DNA from: Cloacibacillus sp. An23
Lineage (GTDB): Bacteria; Synergistota; Synergistia; Synergistales; Synergistaceae
Direction: 5' to 3'
Length of the DNA: 64,000 nt
NCBI RefSeq assembly: GCF_002159945.1
Contig: NZ_NFJQ01000001.1
Coordinates: 124,001-188,000 of the forward strand
Part shown: positions 60,369 to 64,000 of the stretch, piece after piece
Numbering within the stretch: position 1 is the stretch's first letter
Layout of the letters: the number at the start of each line of letters is the position of its first letter
Notes under the pieces: model-generated
What the model was told of the DNA's origin: nothing
Databases searched by the model: none
The model's input: the letters and a program-made list of their open reading frames with translations, nothing else
Translations under genes and position numbers: made by a program

Positions 60369-60947
60369 ATGAAAGTCACTATGCAGGATGTGGCGGAACG
60401 CGCGGGGGTGGACAAGGCCACTGTGAGCCGCGTGCTTCGCGGAGACCACAGGATTTCGGAAAAAACAAAGATAAAGGTCATGGAGAGCGTGCGCGCGCTG
60501 GACTATAAGCTCGACCGCAACGCGCGCAATCTTTCGACGAAGAGCAGCAGGCTCGTCGGAGCCGTAATGCGCGACATGGCGGCTCAGTGGGCCGGCGCTT
60601 TTCTCGGCGGGCTTGAGCGCGCCTTCTCGAACTCTGGCTACGACGTCATATTCAAGACGACCGGCGGCGCGGCGGCGCGGGCGAAGCGCGCTGCGGAGGC
60701 GCTTGACGGACTCGGCGCGGAAGGGGTAATCTGGTGCGACGGTGAGAATTTCCCGAGCGCGCTTTCGATGCCGGTTCTATGCTTCGGTTTCACGCGCGAG
60801 GATTTCCACTCGCTCGCGCTGGAGGGGGACGGCGCGCCGTCGTTCGAGACGGGCGTGCTCGCGGCTAGGCTCCTGCTTAAAATCATCGCGGGCAAGCCGG
60901 TCCCGGGAAAGGAGATACGGCTCAAGGCCCCGGAAAAAGAGGACTGA
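60369..60947 (+). CDS. Short LacI-family regulator lacking most of the second effector lobe
   Basis: 192 residues against about 330 for a full LacI protein. The N-terminal DNA-binding domain is intact (TMQDVAERAGVDKATVSRVLRGD, 4-26, and hinge NARNLSTKSSRLVGAVM). The first periplasmic-binding-like subdomain follows to about 140 (GAEGVIWCDGEN ... LPVLCFG-like). Then the sequence jumps to the last helix (TGVLAARLLLKIIAGKPVPGKE), skipping about 120 residues of the second subdomain. There is no stop or frameshift at the join, so it may be a genuine minimal regulator or an in-frame deletion. It directly precedes the peptide transporter operon and probably controls it. Confidence 0.75.
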   Translation: MKVTMQDVAERAGVDKATVSRVLRGDHRISEKTKIKVMESVRALDYKLDRNARNLSTKSSRLVGAVMRDMAAQWAGAFLGGLERAFSNSGYDVIFKTTGGAAARAKRAAEALDGLGAEGVIWCDGENFPSALSMPVLCFGFTREDFHSLALEGDGAPSFETGVLAARLLLKIIAGKPVPGKEIRLKAPEKED

Positions 60948-60962
60948 GGCGCTATAAAAATT

Positions 60963-62615
60963 TTGCTTGCGGCGCTCGCCGCGCTTCTTCTGCTTCTCGC
61001 TCCCGAGGCGCGCGCGGCGGAGCGGATTGACGTAAATTCGATAAGGGGGCCGAAGCTCGAGGAGCTTTCGATGCTCATCATCACGAACCCGGACGCGCAG
61101 ATACTCGCCGCGGAGGCCGGCGAGCTCGACGTGCTGAGCGACGTCGCGCGCCCTTCTGACATAGACCGGCTCGGCTCGAACCCGAAGCTGAACATGTCGC
61201 TCGCGCGCGGAATGCACGCGTTCTTCCTTCTTCTAAACAACAAGCAGTTCCCGTGGGACGACGCCGCAGTGCGGCGCGCGGCGGCGATGTCGGTGGACCG
61301 CGGCAGCATCGTGCGCATGATCTTCTCCGGCTACTGCGAGCCGATAAATTCATGGCTTCCGCCGGTTTCGCCGTGGGCGCTGGCGAGCGGCGCCAGGGAT
61401 ATATACGACCCCGAGGGGGCGGCGAGGATGCTTGAAGAGCGCGGCTATACACGCGACGGGTCGGGCTTTCTGCGCGCGCCGGACGGACGGCCTTTCCCCA
61501 AGATGGCTATTTTGACGCCGCTGGCGCGCCTCGCGCCTACGACGGCGGAGCTCGCCGAGCTTATAGCCGATTCGCTGACGGCGGCCGGATTCCCCGCAGA
61601 AACGGAGCCGATGGATTTTTCGACGATGATAGCGAGGCTCGACCGCAAGGAATATTCTATGGCCGTGCTCGCGTGGAGCCTTGGGCGCAACCCGGATTCG
61701 CTTTATTCCTTTTATCACAGCTCGATGGATTTCCCGGGCGGCTACAACATGACCGGCGTACACGACGCGCGGCTCGACGCGGCGCTCGAACGGCTGCGCT
61801 TCGCTCCCGACGAGGCGTCGGCCCGCGCGGCTTCCGACGAGGCGCAGCGTCTGCTGGCGGAGCTCGTGCCCTCCGTCCCGATTTACAGCCGCATTTCGGT
61901 TTCGGCGATTTCAAGCGGATGGAAAAACATTTTCACGACGGACAAGATGACCGCCGACAACATGTGGACACTTCTGACAGCGGAGCCGGCGGGCGGCAAA
62001 ATGCGCCCGCTGCGTATGCTGCTGCCGGAGGAGCCGCGCAATCTCAATCCGTTCACCGCCTCGTCGGCCTATTCGTGGCAGGTGCTCGGCATGATATACG
62101 AGACGATGATAGGCACGGACCCTTACACGCTGGAGGATATGCCGGCTCTGGCCGAATCTTGGAGCGTACGCACGGAGGGCGAGGGCGCGGAGCGCCACAC
62201 CGAGCTCGTATTCAGGCTGAAGGACGGGCTGAAATGGAGCGACGGCTCGCCGCTCACGGCGCTCGACATGAAGGCTTCGATAGATTTCATAAAAGACAAC
62301 AAGCTGCCGCGCTTCTTCGACAGCGTCAAGAATGTACGGAAGACGGAGACGCCGGACCGCCTGACGCTGCGCGTAGAGATGGACGGCGTCAGCTACTGGC
62401 ATCTCGACAACATCGGCGGACTGCCGTGTTTCCCGAAGAAGGCGCTAGACATGATATCCGACTGGCAGAATTGGGACCCGCTCGGAGCGGAAGCTAAATT
62501 CGGCCCGCGCGGGCTGCTCGGCTGCGGCCCGTTCATGCTCGAGAGCTACAAGCCGGGCGAGTACGTCATGATGCGCCGCAATCCTCATTACAGGCTTCTG
62601 GAGGGCGCGAAATGA
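60963..62615 (+). CDS. Circularly permuted family 5 (peptide-type) ABC substrate-binding protein
   Basis: Exported receptor, 550 residues with signal peptide 1-18. The halves are in reverse order compared with DppA/OppA-type proteins. Residues about 29-340 (IITNPDAQILAAEAGELDVLSDV, RAAAMSVDRGSIV, NMTGVHDARLDAAL, PSVPIYSR) are what normally forms the C-terminal half. After a six-residue linker (EPAGGK), 347-550 (NLNPFTASSAYSWQVLGMIYE, FRLKDGLKWSDGSPLTALD, LLGCGPFMLESYKPGEYVMMRRNPHY) is a normal N-terminal half. The last residues lead naturally into residue 29. No stop or frameshift. Start: TTG 60963; an in-frame ATA (60954) closer to the RBS would give MKILL-like. Coupled to the permease by ATGA. 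Confidence 0.85.
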   Translation: MLAALAALLLLLAPEARAAERIDVNSIRGPKLEELSMLIITNPDAQILAAEAGELDVLSDVARPSDIDRLGSNPKLNMSLARGMHAFFLLLNNKQFPWDDAAVRRAAAMSVDRGSIVRMIFSGYCEPINSWLPPVSPWALASGARDIYDPEGAARMLEERGYTRDGSGFLRAPDGRPFPKMAILTPLARLAPTTAELAELIADSLTAAGFPAETEPMDFSTMIARLDRKEYSMAVLAWSLGRNPDSLYSFYHSSMDFPGGYNMTGVHDARLDAALERLRFAPDEASARAASDEAQRLLAELVPSVPIYSRISVSAISSGWKNIFTTDKMTADNMWTLLTAEPAGGKMRPLRMLLPEEPRNLNPFTASSAYSWQVLGMIYETMIGTDPYTLEDMPALAESWSVRTEGEGAERHTELVFRLKDGLKWSDGSPLTALDMKASIDFIKDNKLPRFFDSVKNVRKTETPDRLTLRVEMDGVSYWHLDNIGGLPCFPKKALDMISDWQNWDPLGAEAKFGPRGLLGCGPFMLESYKPGEYVMMRRNPHYRLLEGAK

Positions 62616-63586
62616 GCCGCGGCTGGCTGCTGCGCCGCGTCGCTTCGTCGCTCGTCGTGCTCGCGGCGGTGCTGGTGCTCAACTTCCTGCTCTTCCGCCT
62701 GATGCCCGGCGACGCCGTGAGCTCAATAATAGACCCGTCCTTCTCGCCCGAGGCGAAAGCCAACCTTCGCGCGCTCTACGGCCTCGACAGGCCGCTATGG
62801 GAGCAGTTCGTCATATACATCAAGCAGATGCTGACGTTCAGCTTCGGACTATCGTTTATGAGCCGCCGCCCGGTCTGGGACGAACTTCTGTCGCGGCTTC
62901 CGGTGACGCTCACGCTTACGGTCTCGTCGATGTTTATCTCGTCGCTGCTCGGCACGTGGCTCGGGGTCAAGGCCGCCGTCAACCGCGGCAAATTCGCGGA
63001 AAAGCTCGTGCTGCGCGCCAGCGCCCTCACTTCGTCCTTCCCGGGATTTTTCGTGCAGCTCGTGCTGCTGATGCTCTTCGCGCGCGCTCTGCCGCTCTTC
63101 CCGCTGCGCGGCACTCTCTCCGTGCCGCCGCCTGACGGCGGCTTCGCTCTCGCGGCGGATTATATATGGCACATGGCGCTGCCGGTGCTGTCGCTTTCTC
63201 TGATGGGTTTCGGCGGCTGGGCGCTGTACGTGCGCAACCTGATGGTGCGCGCGATGGGCGAGGATTTCGCGCTGATGGCGCGCGCGCGCGGCCTGTCGCG
63301 TCAGCGCGTCGTATGGCACGCATTCCGCACGATTCTGCCGCCCGTCGTGACGATACTGCTGATGTCTGTGCCGGGGCTTGTCTCGGGCGCGGTCATAACG
63401 GAATCCGTCTTTTCGCTGCACGGCATCGGCACATTCCTGCTTGAAGCCATTTCCGGCAGCGACTACCCCAGCGCCGGCGCGGCTTTCTACCTTCTCGCGC
63501 TGATAACGGTCTCGTGCAATCTGCTCGCCGACATAGCCTGCGGCCTCGTCGATCCGCGCGTGAGAATCGAGGGACGCAAAGAATGA
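62612..63586 (+). CDS. Peptide-type ABC transporter permease (DppB-like)
   Basis: 324-residue inner-membrane permease. N-terminal helix LVVLAAVLVLNFLLFRLMPGDAVS (the DppB/OppB opening with MPGD), YGLDRPLWEQFVIYIKQML, and the EAA loop EDFALMARARGLSRQRVVWHAFRTILPPVV near 218-245. Six membrane segments. Its ATG overlaps the stop of the permuted binding protein, so receptor and permease are produced together. Substrate class: peptides, nickel or other large solutes; not decided by sequence. Confidence 0.92.
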   Translation: MSRGWLLRRVASSLVVLAAVLVLNFLLFRLMPGDAVSSIIDPSFSPEAKANLRALYGLDRPLWEQFVIYIKQMLTFSFGLSFMSRRPVWDELLSRLPVTLTLTVSSMFISSLLGTWLGVKAAVNRGKFAEKLVLRASALTSSFPGFFVQLVLLMLFARALPLFPLRGTLSVPPPDGGFALAADYIWHMALPVLSLSLMGFGGWALYVRNLMVRAMGEDFALMARARGLSRQRVVWHAFRTILPPVVTILLMSVPGLVSGAVITESVFSLHGIGTFLLEAISGSDYPSAGAAFYLLALITVSCNLLADIACGLVDPRVRIEGRKE

Positions 63587-64000
63587 AAGATATACTTTCG
63601 CGCAAAAGCGTCATAGCCTTCATACTGCTCGCGCTTCTCGGCGTTTTCGGCCCCGCGCTGCTGCCTCGCTCGCCGTACGAATTCGCGGGCGCTCCGTTCG
63701 CGCGCCCCGTATGGTGGCGCTCCGGCACGCTTCCGGCGAACGTCTCATACGAAATAAACTCCGCCGAGACTTCCATAACGTGGGATAAAAACCCGCCGGC
63801 TATATTCTCGCTGTCCGGAAAGATAAAAGCCTCGCCCGAGTCGCGCGTCACGGTGACGTGGCGCACGCCTGAGCGCAAGTTCCTGCTCGCGGAACTGTCG
63901 GGGGAATCCGAATACTGGCTGAACCTCGACGGACGCGACATGATTTTCAAACATGCGCTCGGCCTGCCGCTCATAAGCAGAAGCGTGGACTATCTCTTCC
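63583..64000 (+). CDS. Second ABC permease subunit (DppC-like), cut by the window end
   Basis: Starts ATG 63583 within the stop of the previous gene (ATGA). Only 139 residues are visible: MKDILSRKSVIAFILLALLGVFGPALLPRSPYEF gives the first membrane helix as in DppC/OppC. It is followed by an unusually long extracytoplasmic segment (about 100 residues, VWWRSGTLPANVSYEINSAETSIT ... LSGESEYWLNLDGRD) before the expected remaining helices, which lie outside the window. Position and coupling identify it as the partner of the DppB-like permease. Confidence 0.8.
   Translation, partial: MKDILSRKSVIAFILLALLGVFGPALLPRSPYEFAGAPFARPVWWRSGTLPANVSYEINSAETSITWDKNPPAIFSLSGKIKASPESRVTVTWRTPERKFLLAELSGESEYWLNLDGRDMIFKHALGLPLISRSVDYLF

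Noticed and set aside
1-64000. tRNA, rRNA or complete insertion sequences
   Set aside because: I saw no cloverleaf-like stretch, rRNA segment or transposase frame while reading; without a tRNA scan a single missed tRNA cannot be excluded.

Overview
The window is 64 kb of dense, GC-rich bacterial chromosome in short operons on both strands. It has no rRNA, tRNA, CRISPR array, transposase or integrase that I can recognise. Gene content points to an anaerobic, amino-acid-fermenting bacterium: AdhE-type aldehyde/alcohol dehydrogenase, an old-yellow-enzyme family reductase with an Fe-S site, ornithine aminotransferase, an ornithine-racemase-like protein, methionine gamma-lyase, threonine dehydratase, peptide and amino-acid ABC transporters and ferritin. 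The style (many ATA, TTG and GTG codons at starts, a CofE-like ligase and an acyl-ACP thioesterase in a non-methanogen) fits Synergistota, perhaps near Cloacibacillus or Synergistes. That placement is inference only.

Layout. 0-13.6 kb, mostly + strand: phosphoglucomutase, an SDR oxidoreductase, two exported SMP-30-like lactonases on either side of a TetR regulator, an OYE/FadH-like reductase, an NADP-type secondary alcohol dehydrogenase, a divergent ArsR regulator, an adhE split by a -1 frameshift, a small kinase and a 2Fe-2S protein. 13.6-17.5 kb, - strand: an accessory array in which the 3' end of a P5C-reductase-like gene occurs three times, alternating with orphan genes of lower GC (DUF2262-like, unknown, DUF1877-like) and decayed C-terminal fragments. 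17.6-20.3 kb: ornithine aminotransferase and metQ. metQ has a promoter, a 27-residue Met-rich leader peptide and a strong terminator upstream, the layout of transcription attenuation. 20.3-31 kb: a SARP/AfsR-like regulator, class II aldolase, a Phd/RelE-type toxin-antitoxin pair, a MarR/YczE pair, a polar amino-acid ABC transporter behind a structured leader, and two orphan genes. 31-36.4 kb: recD2, amidohydrolase and pepA as one operon.

36.6-47 kb: ion channel; an ornithine-racemase-like gene interrupted by in-frame TGA; threonine dehydratase; an ArsM-like methyltransferase in which TGA replaces a conserved arsenic-binding Cys and is followed by a SECIS-like hairpin, so very probably a selenoprotein; TIGR02757 protein, flavin reductase, ferritin, dihydroxy-acid dehydratase, and two overlapping GNAT genes. 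47-51.6 kb: TSUP permease, then thiSFGHE behind an attenuator-like hairpin that is not a TPP riboswitch. 51.7-60.3 kb: CofE-like ligase and thioesterase, then a likely sulfur operon (GldA-like dehydrogenase, aminotransferase, methionine gamma-lyase, SsuABC-like transporter). 60.3 kb to the end: a peptide-transporter operon led by an unusually short LacI-type regulator, followed by a substrate-binding protein whose two halves are in swapped order (circular permutation), then two permeases, the last cut by the window end.

The strongest candidates for something undescribed are the circularly permuted binding protein (60963-62615), the Met-codon leader peptide attenuator of metQ (19143-19479), the selenocysteine ArsM (40004-40762) and the P5CR-tail cassette array (13627-17490).
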